NCBI RefSeq assembly: GCF_010548275.1
Contig: NZ_JAAGLT010000004.1
Coordinates: 1-64,000, forward strand
Source: Streptomyces sp. SID12488
Lineage (GTDB): Bacteria > Actinomycetota > Actinomycetes > Streptomycetales > Streptomycetaceae
Direction: 5' to 3'
Length of the DNA: 64,000 nucleotides
Shown: positions 43,405 to 53,254 of the stretch, one piece after another
Position numbering within the stretch: position 1 is the stretch's first letter
How the letters are laid out: each line of letters starts with the position of its first letter
The notes under the pieces: model-generated
Databases searched by the model: none
What the model saw: only the letters and a program-made list of their open reading frames with translations
What the model was told of the DNA's origin: nothing
Position numbers and translations under genes: made by a program

Positions 43405-45771
43405 ATGGGCCGCACGCCACAACCGCTGAGTCAGTTCGTTCTGAAGGTGCACAGTCGCTGTGACCTCGCTTGCGATCACTGCTATGTGTACGAGAAGGCT
43501 GACAAAAGCTGGCGCGGCAGACCGGCGGTGATTTCCGAGGAAGTCCTGGAAGTCACCGCCCGGCGCATCGCCGAGCATGCCTCCACCCACAGCTTGGACA
43601 CCGTTTCCGTCGTGCTGCACGGCGGGGAACCGCTGCTCGCCGGCCGCGCCCGCCTGCGCAGGACGGCCGAGGCGTTACGTACAGCCCTGGACGGTGTGTG
43701 CGAGCTCGACCTGCGCGTCCACACCAACGGAGTAACGCTCGACCAGAGGTTCTGTGACCTCTTCGCGGAACTCGACATCAAGGTCGGCATCTCCCTGGAC
43801 GGCGACAAGGCCGCCAACGATCTGCACCGCGTCTACCGCAACGGCCGCAGCAGTCACGACAAGGTCCTGCGCGCCGTGTCCCTGCTCAGCCGGCCCCGCT
43901 ACCAGCACCTCTTCGCGGGCATCCTGTGCACCATCGACCTCCGCAACGACCCGGTCGCCGTGTACGACGCCCTGGCCGCCCTGGAGCCCCCTCGCATCGA
44001 TTTCCTCCTGCCCCACTCGACGTGGGAGGACCCCCCGCTGCGGCTGCCCGGCGACACGTCCCCCACTCCCTACGCGGACTGGCTGCTGACCGTCCACGAC
44101 CGCTGGAGCGCGGATGGCAGACCGATGGACGTGCGGATCTTCGACTCGGTGGTGCGCACCCTGCGCGGCGAGAGCAGCCTGACCGAATCGCTGGGACTGG
44201 CTCCCGCGGACCTGGCGGTGATCGAGACCGACGGGACTTTCGAACAGGCGGACTCGCTGAAGACGTCGTACGACGGCGCGCCCGCCACCGGCATGGACGT
44301 CTTCCACAACACGCTCGACGACGTGGCCGCGCATCCCGGTGTGGTCGCCCGCCAGCAAGGACTGGACGGGCTCTGCGCGACCTGCCGCACCTGCCCCGTC
44401 GTGCAGTCCTGCGGCGGCGGTCTGTACGCCCACCGGTACCGCGTCGACAACGAGTTCGACAACCCGTCCGTCTACTGCGGTGATCTCGAAGGTCTCATCG
44501 TCGGAATCCGCGACCGGGACCGGGCCGACCAGGCGACGTCGGTCAGCACCCGGGCAGCCGATCCGGCCCCTGTTCTCGCTGCCAGCCACCTCGACGAGCT
44601 GGCCGCCGGCGCCGGTGGCGGCGCGGTCGCAGATCTGTTGGTGCGCCACCAACTCGGCCTGCACCGCGAACTCCTGGCTCTGGTCTGGCAGCAGGCCCAC
44701 CCCGACGCCGCCGGGGCGCGGGCATGGGAGACGCTGGCCGTCCTGGACGGGACCGCCCCCCACGTCGTGGACTCGGTCCTGGCACACCCCTACGTACGCC
44801 CCTGGGGGCTGTACTGCCTCGACGGCGACGCGACACAGGCGCGAGCGCAGGCCGCGATGCGCGGGGTGGCCGAGATCGCCGCGGTCGCGGCGCTCCTCGC
44901 CGGACAGCCAGGCACGGTCGCCGTACCGGTCGTCCACGGGGTGCTGCGGCTGCCGACGCTGGGCACGCTCGCGGTCGGCGACGCGACCGAGGCCCACGTG
45001 TCCGGCGATGCCGATGGCTTCACCGTCGAGGCCGGTGGCACGGCCTACCGAATGGAGTGGAAGGGCGTCGACGACCCCGCATGGTCCACGCGCCGACGAT
45101 TCGAACTGGACGGCTGGGCGGTCGCCCTGGAGGATACGGATCCCTGGCGGAACTGCCACGACCACCCGATGCACCCCCGGCTGACCGAGCCCGAGGCCGA
45201 GGAGTGGCACACCTGTCTGAAGGCCGCCTGGGAGTGGATCCGGCGGGAACTCCCCGCCTACGCGCCGGCCATCACCGCCGAGCTCGGGGTCGTCACCCCC
45301 CTGTCGGCCCCCCCGCACACGGACAGCATCGGCTCCGTCGGCCGGGGCGTCTTCGGTGCGGTGGGCATTGCCCGGCCGGCCACACCGGAAAGCCTGGCCC
45401 TTCTCCTCGTACGCGGGTTCCAGTACGGGAGGATGAACGTACTGCTCGACCTGATGGACCTTCAGGATCCGTCCTGTGAAGCCTTGTTGACATCGCCCGG
45501 CGGTTCTGGCCCACGCCCGGCGCGAGACGTGCTGCTGGAGTCGTACGAACACATCGCGGTGATCGACTTCTGGCACGCCCGGCGGCGCGGTACGACGGGA
45601 GAGGTTGCCCGTACCGCGGACGCCTCACTCCGGCGACATCTGGACCACGCGACCGGGGCGATCGCCTGCCTGATGGCCTCCGGCACGCTCACTCCCGTCG
45701 GCTCACGGTTCGTCGCGGGGCTGCGGGAGGCGGTGCGGACGCGCGGCGGCGCGGTGCGAACGGCCGGCTGA
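43405..45771 (+). CDS. fxsB: FxsB radical SAM/SPASM peptide maturase fused to degenerate HExxH-type domain
   Basis: A 788-residue protein. Residues ~8-230 are the radical SAM core, with 4Fe-4S cysteines C19, C23 and C26 in SRCDLACDHCYVYE. A SPASM-type cluster region follows at about 330-375 (CATCRTCPVVQSCGGGLYAH ... VYCGDL). From about residue 400 it matches the HExxH peptide beta-hydroxylase-like domain that accompanies FxsB. The motif that should read HEFQH-KLNALLDL instead reads R670-G-F-Q-Y674-GRMNVLLDL, so both His and the Glu are lost. ATG 43405 is uncertain because the ribosome site is weak. Confidence 0.9.
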   Translation: MGRTPQPLSQFVLKVHSRCDLACDHCYVYEKADKSWRGRPAVISEEVLEVTARRIAEHASTHSLDTVSVVLHGGEPLLAGRARLRRTAEALRTALDGVCELDLRVHTNGVTLDQRFCDLFAELDIKVGISLDGDKAANDLHRVYRNGRSSHDKVLRAVSLLSRPRYQHLFAGILCTIDLRNDPVAVYDALAALEPPRIDFLLPHSTWEDPPLRLPGDTSPTPYADWLLTVHDRWSADGRPMDVRIFDSVVRTLRGESSLTESLGLAPADLAVIETDGTFEQADSLKTSYDGAPATGMDVFHNTLDDVAAHPGVVARQQGLDGLCATCRTCPVVQSCGGGLYAHRYRVDNEFDNPSVYCGDLEGLIVGIRDRDRADQATSVSTRAADPAPVLAASHLDELAAGAGGGAVADLLVRHQLGLHRELLALVWQQAHPDAAGARAWETLAVLDGTAPHVVDSVLAHPYVRPWGLYCLDGDATQARAQAAMRGVAEIAAVAALLAGQPGTVAVPVVHGVLRLPTLGTLAVGDATEAHVSGDADGFTVEAGGTAYRMEWKGVDDPAWSTRRRFELDGWAVALEDTDPWRNCHDHPMHPRLTEPEAEEWHTCLKAAWEWIRRELPAYAPAITAELGVVTPLSAPPHTDSIGSVGRGVFGAVGIARPATPESLALLLVRGFQYGRMNVLLDLMDLQDPSCEALLTSPGGSGPRPARDVLLESYEHIAVIDFWHARRRGTTGEVARTADASLRRHLDHATGAIACLMASGTLTPVGSRFVAGLREAVRTRGGAVRTAG

Positions 45772-45882
45772 ACCGACGCGCGCGGCGCGAACCATCGAGA
45801 CGGTGCCCTTCGCCCTGCTTCCGCGCGGCAGGAGCAGTTCCTACACTGGGTATCCGGTCGCGGCACACTCCGGGGGGCATGC

Positions 45883-47136
45883 GTGCGTGGTGACGCGAAC
45901 AGTTCTAAGGGTGAACGCCCTTATTTCTTCCTCAGCTACGCGCACACTCCGAAGAACAGTTTCAGTGACGCGGACCCGAACACCTGGGTGAAGAAGCTCT
46001 ACGACGGTCTGTGCGCGGACATCATGCAGATGACCTCGCTGCGGCCCGGCGCCAAGGCAGGTTTCCTGGACCAGGGCATGGCGGTCGGCGCCAAGTGGAC
46101 CGACGAACTCTCCGAGAACCTGGCGCGCTGCCAGGTTTTCGTCCCGCTCTATTCACCCCGTTACTTCCTCTCTGAGCAGTGCGGTAGGGAATGGTGGGCG
46201 TTTTCCCAACGGCAGATCAACCACCGGGCGCACCACGGCGAGAACGGCGAGGGTGGGATCATCCCGGCGTTATGGGTGCCGGTGGAACCGGCACAACTCC
46301 CGCGGGCGGCACAGGACCTGCAGTTCAACCACGCGGACTTCGGCAACGACTATGCGGCCGAGGGCTTCTACGGGCTGACCAAGCTCAACTACCTCAAGTA
46401 CGACTACCAGAAGGCGGTCTACCGACTTGCGCAGCGCATTGTCCGGGCCGCGCAGACCACGCAGTTGGAGGAGGGCCAGGTCTACAAACAGTACGAGTCG
46501 CTGCCGAGCGCGTTCGGGTCCGGCGGGCATGCGGCAGAGTTCGACATCTCGGTACTCGCCTGCTCCCGCACCAGCCTGCCCAACGGCCGTGTGCCGGACT
46601 ACTACGGGGAGACGCCCCAGGACTGGAACCCATATCACCCGGTGTCGACCCGCCCCCTGAGCGAGCATGCCGCCGACCTCATCCGAACCATGAACTACCG
46701 GGTCAGCATCGGCGACTTCGAGAGCGACGCCGACCAGTTGCTGAGCCAGGAATCGCCGAGAGCGCCGGGCCTGGTGCTGCTGGACCGCTGGGCGCTGGAC
46801 ACTCCACGAGGCCAGGAGCTCATGAGACGGCTGTGCGACCGAAAGCGTCCCTGGATCAGCGTGATGGTGCCGCAGTACACAGGCGACATCCTTCCGCACG
46901 AGCGCGAGCGGCAGTTGCAGCAGCTCACCGAGCACATCCTGGCGCCCCGTCGTCACGAGAACGCGGGCCACCGGTCGCCCCGTGACGGCATCCGCTCCCT
47001 CGATGCCTTCGGCGCCGACCTGCAGAAGGCCGTCGGAATGTCCGTCGCCCACTACGAGACCCACGCGAGGACCTACCCACCGGAGGGGCCGCCGGTTCAA
47101 CGCCCACGGCTGGGAGGGCCCGCGTATCCCGGCTAA
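45883..47136 (+). CDS. fxsC: FxsC TIR-domain protein
   Basis: A 417-residue protein. The N-terminal TIR domain begins PYFFLSYAHTP and contains LYSPRYFLSEQCGREWW, in which E103 occupies the place of the catalytic glutamate of TIR NADases. A C-terminal domain typical of FxsC follows (EFDISVLACSRTSLPNGRVPDYYG ... RPWISVMVPQ). Whether it cleaves NAD is unknown. GTG 45883 follows a GGGGGG run at 4 nt. The gap from fxsB is 111 bp. Confidence 0.9.
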   Translation: MRGDANSSKGERPYFFLSYAHTPKNSFSDADPNTWVKKLYDGLCADIMQMTSLRPGAKAGFLDQGMAVGAKWTDELSENLARCQVFVPLYSPRYFLSEQCGREWWAFSQRQINHRAHHGENGEGGIIPALWVPVEPAQLPRAAQDLQFNHADFGNDYAAEGFYGLTKLNYLKYDYQKAVYRLAQRIVRAAQTTQLEEGQVYKQYESLPSAFGSGGHAAEFDISVLACSRTSLPNGRVPDYYGETPQDWNPYHPVSTRPLSEHAADLIRTMNYRVSIGDFESDADQLLSQESPRAPGLVLLDRWALDTPRGQELMRRLCDRKRPWISVMVPQYTGDILPHERERQLQQLTEHILAPRRHENAGHRSPRDGIRSLDAFGADLQKAVGMSVAHYETHARTYPPEGPPVQRPRLGGPAYPG

Positions 47137-47147
47137 GCGCGGGCCCT
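47115..47147 (+). terminator. Hairpin across the fxsC stop codon
   Basis: AGGGCCCGCG (47115-47124) pairs perfectly with CGCGGGCCCT (47138-47147); the TAA stop of fxsC lies in the loop. It could attenuate transcription into fxsT. There is no U-tract. Confidence 0.5.
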
Positions 47148-47230
47148 AGGACTCCCGGGGCCCGGACCTGTGGCCCCCCGGCACGAACTGAACGCAGGAA
47201 GAGCAAGGCCGACTAAGCGGAGGGTTTCCG

Positions 47231-50200
47231 ATGACCGAGAACCGCAACGGCACTGTGATCACGTTCTATTCATACAAAGGTGGCACCGGCCGGACCATGG
47301 CGCTGGCGAACGTGGCCTGGATCCTGGCCGCGAACGGCCATCGGGTGCTCACCATCGACTGGGACCTCGAAGCACCGGGGCTGCACAGGTTCTTCCACCC
47401 ATTTCTGAAACCCGCTCTGCTCCGGGCGACCCCGGGTCTGATCAACATCATCGACGAGTACCGCCGGGAGGCGCTGCGCGATCTGCCCGACCGGGAGCCT
47501 GACTGGCACCGCCACTACGCCCGGGTCAGGCCGCACGCCATCTCCCTCGACTGGTCCTTCCCCGAACCCGGCAGCCTCGACTTCCTCTCCGCGGGCATGC
47601 GGCACCGCGACTACCCGATCGTCGGCAACATGGACTGGGACCGCTTCTACACCAGTTACGGCGGCGGCCAGTTCTTCGACGCCATGCGCGCCGACATGCA
47701 GCGCTACTACGACTACACCCTGATCGACAGCCGCACCGGTCTGAGCGACCTGGCCGACATCTGCACCGTCCAGATGCCGAGCACCCTCGTCGTCTGTTAC
47801 ACCCTCAGCGACCAGAGCATCGAAGGCGCGGCCGGCGTCGCCCAGGACATCGAGGACCGGTACGGCAGCAAGGGCATCCGCATCCTGCCGGTCGCCATGC
47901 GCATCGACGACGGCGAGAAGGACAAGGTCGACGCCGGGCGCGCGCTGGCCCGGGAGCGTTTTGCCGGCCTGCCCGGCGACATGGACACCGAGCAGATGGT
48001 CGAGTACTGGGGCTCGGTGGAGATCCCGTACCGCCCCTACTACGCCTACGAGGAGATCCTTGCCGCCTTCGGAGACCCCCCGCCCAGGGTGGCCAGTTCC
48101 CTGCTGGCCGCCTGCGAGCGGCTCACCTCCGTCATCACCGACGGCCGGGCCACCACGCTGCCGCCCATCGACGACCTGAAACGCGGCGAGTATCTCGCCG
48201 TCTACACCCGGCGCCGCCCGGTACCCGCGTCCAAACTGCTGCTCTACTACGTCTCCGAGGACCGGATGTGGGTGGACTGGCTGGAAGCGGTGCTGCGCGA
48301 CGCCGGTTTCGAGGTCGAGTGCCAGGACGTCCGGTCGATGACGGCAACCGAACTGGGCGCCGAGGCGGTGTCGGGCCGTAAGCACCAGGTGCTCGCCGTG
48401 GTCTCCCCGGCGTTCGACAACTCCCGCCGGGCCAGGGCCATCTGGGAGACAGCCGTGCACTCGGGCGCCACGGAGGACACCACCAAGGCGGTGTCGGTGC
48501 GGGTGGGCGACGTACAGCTCGGTCTCCCCTACGCCGGCAGGGGGGTGATCGACCTGGTCAGGCTGGACGAGGTTTCGGCCAGGCGAGTGCTCCTGACCGG
48601 TCTGGACCGGCCCGAGGCTGTCGCGTCGGTCACACACACCCATGGACAGGTTCGCTACCCCAACACCGGCACGCCCGTGTCCAACATCCAACCCCGCTAT
48701 CCCTGGTTCACCGGCCGCGCCCCGATTTTGGACACCCTTCGGCGGCAACTCGTCAGCAGCGTCTCCGGGCAGCGGCTGCCGCAGGTGCTGCACGGTCTCG
48801 GCGGGGTGGGAAAGACCCAGCTGGTTCGTGAGTACGCCCACCGTTTCAAGGCGGACTACGACCTGGTGTGGTGGGTCGACGCCGAACAACCGGACCTGGT
48901 CGCCCCGAAGCTCGCCGATCTCGCCCGCCGGCTCGACCTCAACGTGGGCGACGACGTCGCCGATTCGGCCTGGGAGGCCGTCCAAGCACTCCGGGACGCG
49001 GCGCCGTACGCACGCTGGCTGCTGATCTTCGACAACGTCGAGAACCTGGACCGGATTCTGGAGAACTTTCCCGAGCAGACCGCCCCCGTCCCGGACAGCC
49101 TCTACGGCCACCTCCTGGTCACCTGCCGGGCCAAGCCCACCTCGACCCGGGTCCAGTCGGTGGAGGTGGAGGTCTTCACCAGGGACGAGAGTGTCGAGCA
49201 CCTGTGCCGCCGCGTGCCCGGACTGAGTGTCGAGGACGCGGGCGAAGTCGCCGACGCGGTCGGTGACCTGCCGCTCGCCATCGAGGTCGCGGCCGCCTGG
49301 CTGGAGGCGACGGCCACACCCGTGCGGGAGTACGTCGAACAGCTCCGCGAGCAGTCCACCCAGGTGCTGTCGGTCCCGGCAGCCGCAGGCGCGGTGGAGT
49401 ATCCCTCTTCCGTGGGCGCCACATGGAACATCTCCGTCGCCCGCCTGCGCGAGGAGTCCCCGGCCGCAGCCCGCCTGCTCGAACTGTGCAGCTTCTTCGC
49501 GGCGGAGCCCATCTCTATGAACCTGATCAGCAGCGATGCGATGATCAGGGCGCTGCTCCCGCACGACCAGGACCTGCGCGCCCGCTACATGCTGGGCAAG
49601 GTCACCCAGGCGCTGAACCGTTTTGCCCTGGCCAAGGTCGACGCCACCGACAACACCATCCAGGTGCACCGGCTGGTGCAGGCCGCGGTCCGCGAAAGTC
49701 TGGACGCGCAGAAGCACGAGGACACGATCCACGAGGTGCACCGGATCCTGGCGACGGCCCGGCCCGCCAAGGACACCGAGGACGCCGTGGACGACCCCGC
49801 CGAGTGGCCCAAGTTCGAGGCGATCTGGCCGCATCTGGTCCCCTCCAACGTCCGTGAGTGCTCGGAGGAGGAGCCTCGGCAGTTGATGGTCGACCGAGTC
49901 CGCTATCTGTCGAAACGCGGTGACCTGCACGCCGCCCGTCTGCTGGGCACCCAACTCAACGAGTTCTGGACCACCGAGTTCCCGGACGCCAACGACGAGC
50001 AAATCCTCAACCTACGATTCGAACTCGCCAACACGCTGCGGTTGCAGGGCGAATACCAGGACGCCTGGTCGATGGACGAGAGCACCCTCGCCCGGCAACG
50101 GGAACTGCTCTACGAGGGACACCCCAGCCTCCTCATCACCTCCGGAAGCCTGGCCGCCGACCTACGCGCGCTGGGCCGCTTCAAGGAAGCGCTCGAATTG

Positions 50201-51217
50201 GACCTGCGGGTCTACAACGGGTTCCGGCAGACCTTCGGCGAAGACCACAGGCGGACTCTGATCTCCGCCAACAACCTCGCCATCGACCACCGGCTCGCCG
50301 GTGACAGCGAGGCCGCCCGCCGACTCGACGACGACACCGTCCGGCGCCGCACCGTACTCCTTGGGCCGCTCCACCCGTACACCCTGACCACCAAGGCCCA
50401 CTACGCCCGCGACCTGCGGGAACTGGGCGACTACAAAGCATCGGTCCAGATCCTGCGCGAGGCGCGCGAAGGCTTCGAGCAGATCCTCAACCTCTATGTG
50501 CCCCAGGTGCTCCAGGTCGACAAGAGCCTGGCGGTGTCCCTGCGCAAGGCCGGCAGCCTGACCGAGGCGCTACGGATCAGCGAGGCGACGTGGGAGACGT
50601 ACGCGCGCTACCGCGACCGGTACGGCAGCACCATCCCCGACGCGCTGGCCTGCGGCCTCAACCTCGCCGCGGACCTCTTCGCGAACGACCCCGACCGCCG
50701 GGGCGCTGAACGAGCCGTCACGCTGCTCTCCGAGGTGCTGGAGGGATACAAGGAATCCTTCGGCGCCGAGCATCCCTTCACCATGCAGTGCATCAACAAT
50801 CTCGCCATCTACCAACGAGGGCTGGGTGACCTGGACAAGGCGGCCGAACTCAGCGCGCAGGCCCACGCGGCCCTCACCAACGCCTTGGGCGAGACTCATC
50901 CGGCCACCCTGTGCGCCGGGATCAACCTCGCCAACGTCCACGGCGACCTAGGCCGCTACGAGGCGGCCGAGCACCTGGAACGGATGGCCGTTGCGGGACT
51001 GCGCGAGCGGTTCGGGGCCGGCCATCCGGACACACTGGTCAGCATGGCCAACCTGGCCATCACCCTGCGGGACTCGGGACGGCAGGCGGAGGCGGCCCGG
51101 CTCCGGGAAGAGGCGGAGGCCCAATTGGTGGATCACCTCGGTGAACTGCACCATGTCACCGAGTCGGTCCGTTCCTGGCACCGGGTCACCCGGGATCTGG
51201 AGCCACAACAGCTCTGA
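47231..51217 (+). CDS. fxsT: FxsT: ParA-like ATPase / TIR-like / NB-ARC / TPR protein
   Basis: A 1328-residue cytosolic protein with four parts. Residues 1-330 are a ParA/MinD-type ATPase with deviant Walker A K16-GGTGRT and YDYTLIDSRTGLSD. Residues ~335-460 form a TIR/SEFIR-like fold (KLLLYYVSEDRMWVDWLEAVLRDAGFEVECQDV). Residues ~500-830 are a STAND NB-ARC NTPase with P-loop GLGGVGKTQLV, LLIFDNV and GDLPLAIEVAAAWL. Residues ~880-1320 are tetratricopeptide repeats with the kinesin-light-chain pattern (LANTLRLQGEYQDAWSMDESTL). This is the known FxSxx system TPR protein architecture. Signal recognition through the repeats is inferred. Its 3' end overlaps the convergent hydrolase gene by 32 bp. 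Confidence 0.92.
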   Translation: MTENRNGTVITFYSYKGGTGRTMALANVAWILAANGHRVLTIDWDLEAPGLHRFFHPFLKPALLRATPGLINIIDEYRREALRDLPDREPDWHRHYARVRPHAISLDWSFPEPGSLDFLSAGMRHRDYPIVGNMDWDRFYTSYGGGQFFDAMRADMQRYYDYTLIDSRTGLSDLADICTVQMPSTLVVCYTLSDQSIEGAAGVAQDIEDRYGSKGIRILPVAMRIDDGEKDKVDAGRALARERFAGLPGDMDTEQMVEYWGSVEIPYRPYYAYEEILAAFGDPPPRVASSLLAACERLTSVITDGRATTLPPIDDLKRGEYLAVYTRRRPVPASKLLLYYVSEDRMWVDWLEAVLRDAGFEVECQDVRSMTATELGAEAVSGRKHQVLAVVSPAFDNSRRARAIWETAVHSGATEDTTKAVSVRVGDVQLGLPYAGRGVIDLVRLDEVSARRVLLTGLDRPEAVASVTHTHGQVRYPNTGTPVSNIQPRYPWFTGRAPILDTLRRQLVSSVSGQRLPQVLHGLGGVGKTQLVREYAHRFKADYDLVWWVDAEQPDLVAPKLADLARRLDLNVGDDVADSAWEAVQALRDAAPYARWLLIFDNVENLDRILENFPEQTAPVPDSLYGHLLVTCRAKPTSTRVQSVEVEVFTRDESVEHLCRRVPGLSVEDAGEVADAVGDLPLAIEVAAAWLEATATPVREYVEQLREQSTQVLSVPAAAGAVEYPSSVGATWNISVARLREESPAAARLLELCSFFAAEPISMNLISSDAMIRALLPHDQDLRARYMLGKVTQALNRFALAKVDATDNTIQVHRLVQAAVRESLDAQKHEDTIHEVHRILATARPAKDTEDAVDDPAEWPKFEAIWPHLVPSNVRECSEEEPRQLMVDRVRYLSKRGDLHAARLLGTQLNEFWTTEFPDANDEQILNLRFELANTLRLQGEYQDAWSMDESTLARQRELLYEGHPSLLITSGSLAADLRALGRFKEALELDLRVYNGFRQTFGEDHRRTLISANNLAIDHRLAGDSEAARRLDDDTVRRRTVLLGPLHPYTLTTKAHYARDLRELGDYKASVQILREAREGFEQILNLYVPQVLQVDKSLAVSLRKAGSLTEALRISEATWETYARYRDRYGSTIPDALACGLNLAADLFANDPDRRGAERAVTLLSEVLEGYKESFGAEHPFTMQCINNLAIYQRGLGDLDKAAELSAQAHAALTNALGETHPATLCAGINLANVHGDLGRYEAAEHLERMAVAGLRERFGAGHPDTLVSMANLAITLRDSGRQAEAARLREEAEAQLVDHLGELHHVTESVRSWHRVTRDLEPQQL

Positions 51218-52109
51218 CGACGGAGGGGCGGCCCTCTTCCGGGTCGCCCCGGACCACCTCACTGATGACCCGGGTCATCACCCGCAGCGCGCCGAAGTGG
51301 GCGGCGCCCGGCTCGACATCGACCCGGGCGCCAGGAATGTTCCGGCCCAGCCAGCGGGTGTGCCCGACCGGTGCGAAAATGTCGTCCTCCCCATGCCAGA
51401 GCAGCACCGGAGTGGTGATCCCTGCCACCTCGAATCCCCACCCGGTGCTGAACGCCATCACGTCGTCCACCCAGCCGTCGGCCGAGGTACGCAGACCCTC
51501 GGTGAAGTTCCGCTCCAGCATGTCCTGGATCCCGGCGTCCGCGACGATCCAACGGTCGGACTCGGGCAGTTCGGCGCGCATCTCGTCGATGGAGGCGGCG
51601 GGGTCGGCGAGGATCGACATCGAGCGGCGTCCCAGGGCCGCGGTCACGCGATGCCTGCTGATCGCTGCGTTGACGTACTCCCTCACGTTTGAATCGATCA
51701 TGCCCTCGAACCAGTCGAGATCGGGAGCGTCCTGAGGGGCGAGTCCCACCAGGGCCGCCGCCCGCGTCGTCCGCTCCGGCAGCAGTGCCGCGCAGGCCAG
51801 CGCGTGCGGAGCGCCCCCCGAGCGGCCGACGACCGCGAAGCGGCCGATCCCCAGGGCGTCGGCAATGACCCTGACGTCGTCCGCTGCGGCACTCACCGTG
51901 CGTCCGGGCATGCGGTCCGAGTCCCCGTATCCCGGCCGGTCGAAGGTGATCAGACGAACGCCCATCCGGTACAGGAGCGAGGGACGAGGTGCGGGTCCCA
52001 GACGGCTGCCCGGAGTGCCGTGCAGCAGGAAGACCGGTCTGCCGTCAGGGTGCCCTCGCTGTTCCACCGACAGCCGCCGACCGTCCGCGGCACTCACCGT
52101 TCGCGGCAC
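51186..52109 (-). CDS. Alpha/beta-fold hydrolase
   Basis: A 307-residue hydrolase. It has the oxyanion-loop motif LLHGTPGSRLG, the nucleophile elbow VVGRSGGAPHAL with Ser, the acid in HGEDDIFAPVGHT and the catalytic His in GAAHFG. Length and motifs fit esterase or epoxide-hydrolase-like enzymes; substrate unknown. GTG 52109 follows GGGGGGA at about 7 nt. It overlaps fxsT tail-to-tail by 32 bp, so its relation to the peptide system is positional only. Confidence 0.9.
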   Translation of the reverse strand: MPRTVSAADGRRLSVEQRGHPDGRPVFLLHGTPGSRLGPAPRPSLLYRMGVRLITFDRPGYGDSDRMPGRTVSAAADDVRVIADALGIGRFAVVGRSGGAPHALACAALLPERTTRAAALVGLAPQDAPDLDWFEGMIDSNVREYVNAAISRHRVTAALGRRSMSILADPAASIDEMRAELPESDRWIVADAGIQDMLERNFTEGLRTSADGWVDDVMAFSTGWGFEVAGITTPVLLWHGEDDIFAPVGHTRWLGRNIPGARVDVEPGAAHFGALRVMTRVISEVVRGDPEEGRPSVVRAVVAPDPG

Positions 52110-52505
52110 TGGCAGTCCCCCCTGTCACTCGCGACCGGCGCCCGGCTCGTCCGCACCCGGCGCCCCGATGGGAGCTGCGAAGACTCGACACCTCGTGTCC
52201 CGCGCATTTCCGGGTGCCTCGCGATCGGACCGTCGCCACCGGCCAGTGCCCGTCGGAGCCGTCGGGGCTCCCCTCCCGCATGTACGTGCCGTGCCGCTCG
52301 GGTACAGGGGGAGTCCGGCGAGCGCGACACAGCCGTGAAGACGCGGAGGGACACCCCTCCGGCGCCCCTGGACGGTCGGCAGTCGCCGGTGTCCCGTCAC
52401 CGGCGGCGGCTGTCCTCGATGTGCTCCGGCTCCCCCATCCGGCAAGTATGCAGGCGGACGGCCGCCCCGCCCAGACCGTTTCTGGCAGAGGTTGGGACCA
52501 CGGAA
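52110..52505. other. 396-bp intergenic region, no gene seen
   Basis: Located between two minus-strand genes. Long open frames cross it only as shadows of neighbouring coding sequence. It probably contains the hydrolase promoter. Confidence 0.45.
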
Positions 52506-53003
52506 TCACACCGCCATCAGCGGAGCGTCCTTCTGCCACTTGAGGATCTTGTCGAAGCTGACCACCGCACCGCCCCGGCCCGGCTTGTTGCCGATGGTGA
52601 CGTGATCGGCGAGTTCCTCGATCAACGACAGACCCCGGCCGCTCTCCGCGTCGTACGGGACGGCGGCCACGGGCACCGGCCGGCGCGAGACCTCCGGGGC
52701 CTCGGGGACCGCCGGGCTCGCCGAGTTCGCCGGGAAGCCGGGCCCCGAGTCGGTGACCTCGATGCGGCACTTCTCCCCGTCGAGGTACGCGGTGACGCGA
52801 TAGGCCCCGCGGGAGTCGTCGCCGTGCCCGGTGTGCCCGCCGTGCTCGACGGCGTTCGCACAGGCCTCGCTGAGCGCGATGGAGAGGTCGAAACAGATGT
52901 CGGGGTCGACCCCCGCGGTCTCCATGGTGCCCAGCAGCAGGCGCCGGGCGAGCGGAACGCTCGCGGCCTCACGCCGAAGATGGAGTGACCACCAGATGCT
53001 CAT
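52506..53003 (-). CDS. HATPase_c anti-sigma-type ATP-binding protein
   Basis: A 165-residue GHKL protein with N box ALSEACANAVEHGGH, G1 VTDSGPGFP and G2 SGRGLSLIEELADHV, the RsbW-like arrangement used by anti-sigma serine kinases. Start ATG 53003 (MSIWWSLHLRREA) is preceded by GGAGG at 7 nt; the open frame 90 bp upstream is rejected. The target sigma factor or anti-antagonist is not nearby. Confidence 0.9.
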   Translation of the reverse strand: MSIWWSLHLRREAASVPLARRLLLGTMETAGVDPDICFDLSIALSEACANAVEHGGHTGHGDDSRGAYRVTAYLDGEKCRIEVTDSGPGFPANSASPAVPEAPEVSRRPVPVAAVPYDAESGRGLSLIEELADHVTIGNKPGRGGAVVSFDKILKWQKDAPLMAV

Positions 53004-53254
53004 GCTCCAGCCTCCAGGCCGCGGCTCGACATACCTGTACGTATTGCCGCCAGTGGCGGTGTGTAAGCACGCAGTTGACGTGATGCCGCCCATACGGGGG
53101 ATGCGCCTCGGGCTCCAACCGGTGTATGTAGTGCATCAACTGACAGAAGCGATCTTCCGGTTGTACATGGTTTTACCTGGCGGTAACCGGCCGTAATCCA
53201 CCTTGTGGACCTGCCGTACGGGTGACGTGGGGCCAGTGCGATGATGAGCCCGCC

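Noticed and set aside
47270..50002. 910-aa minus-strand frame under fxsT
   Set aside because: Antisense shadow; no motif or ribosome site, while the sense strand has clear domains.
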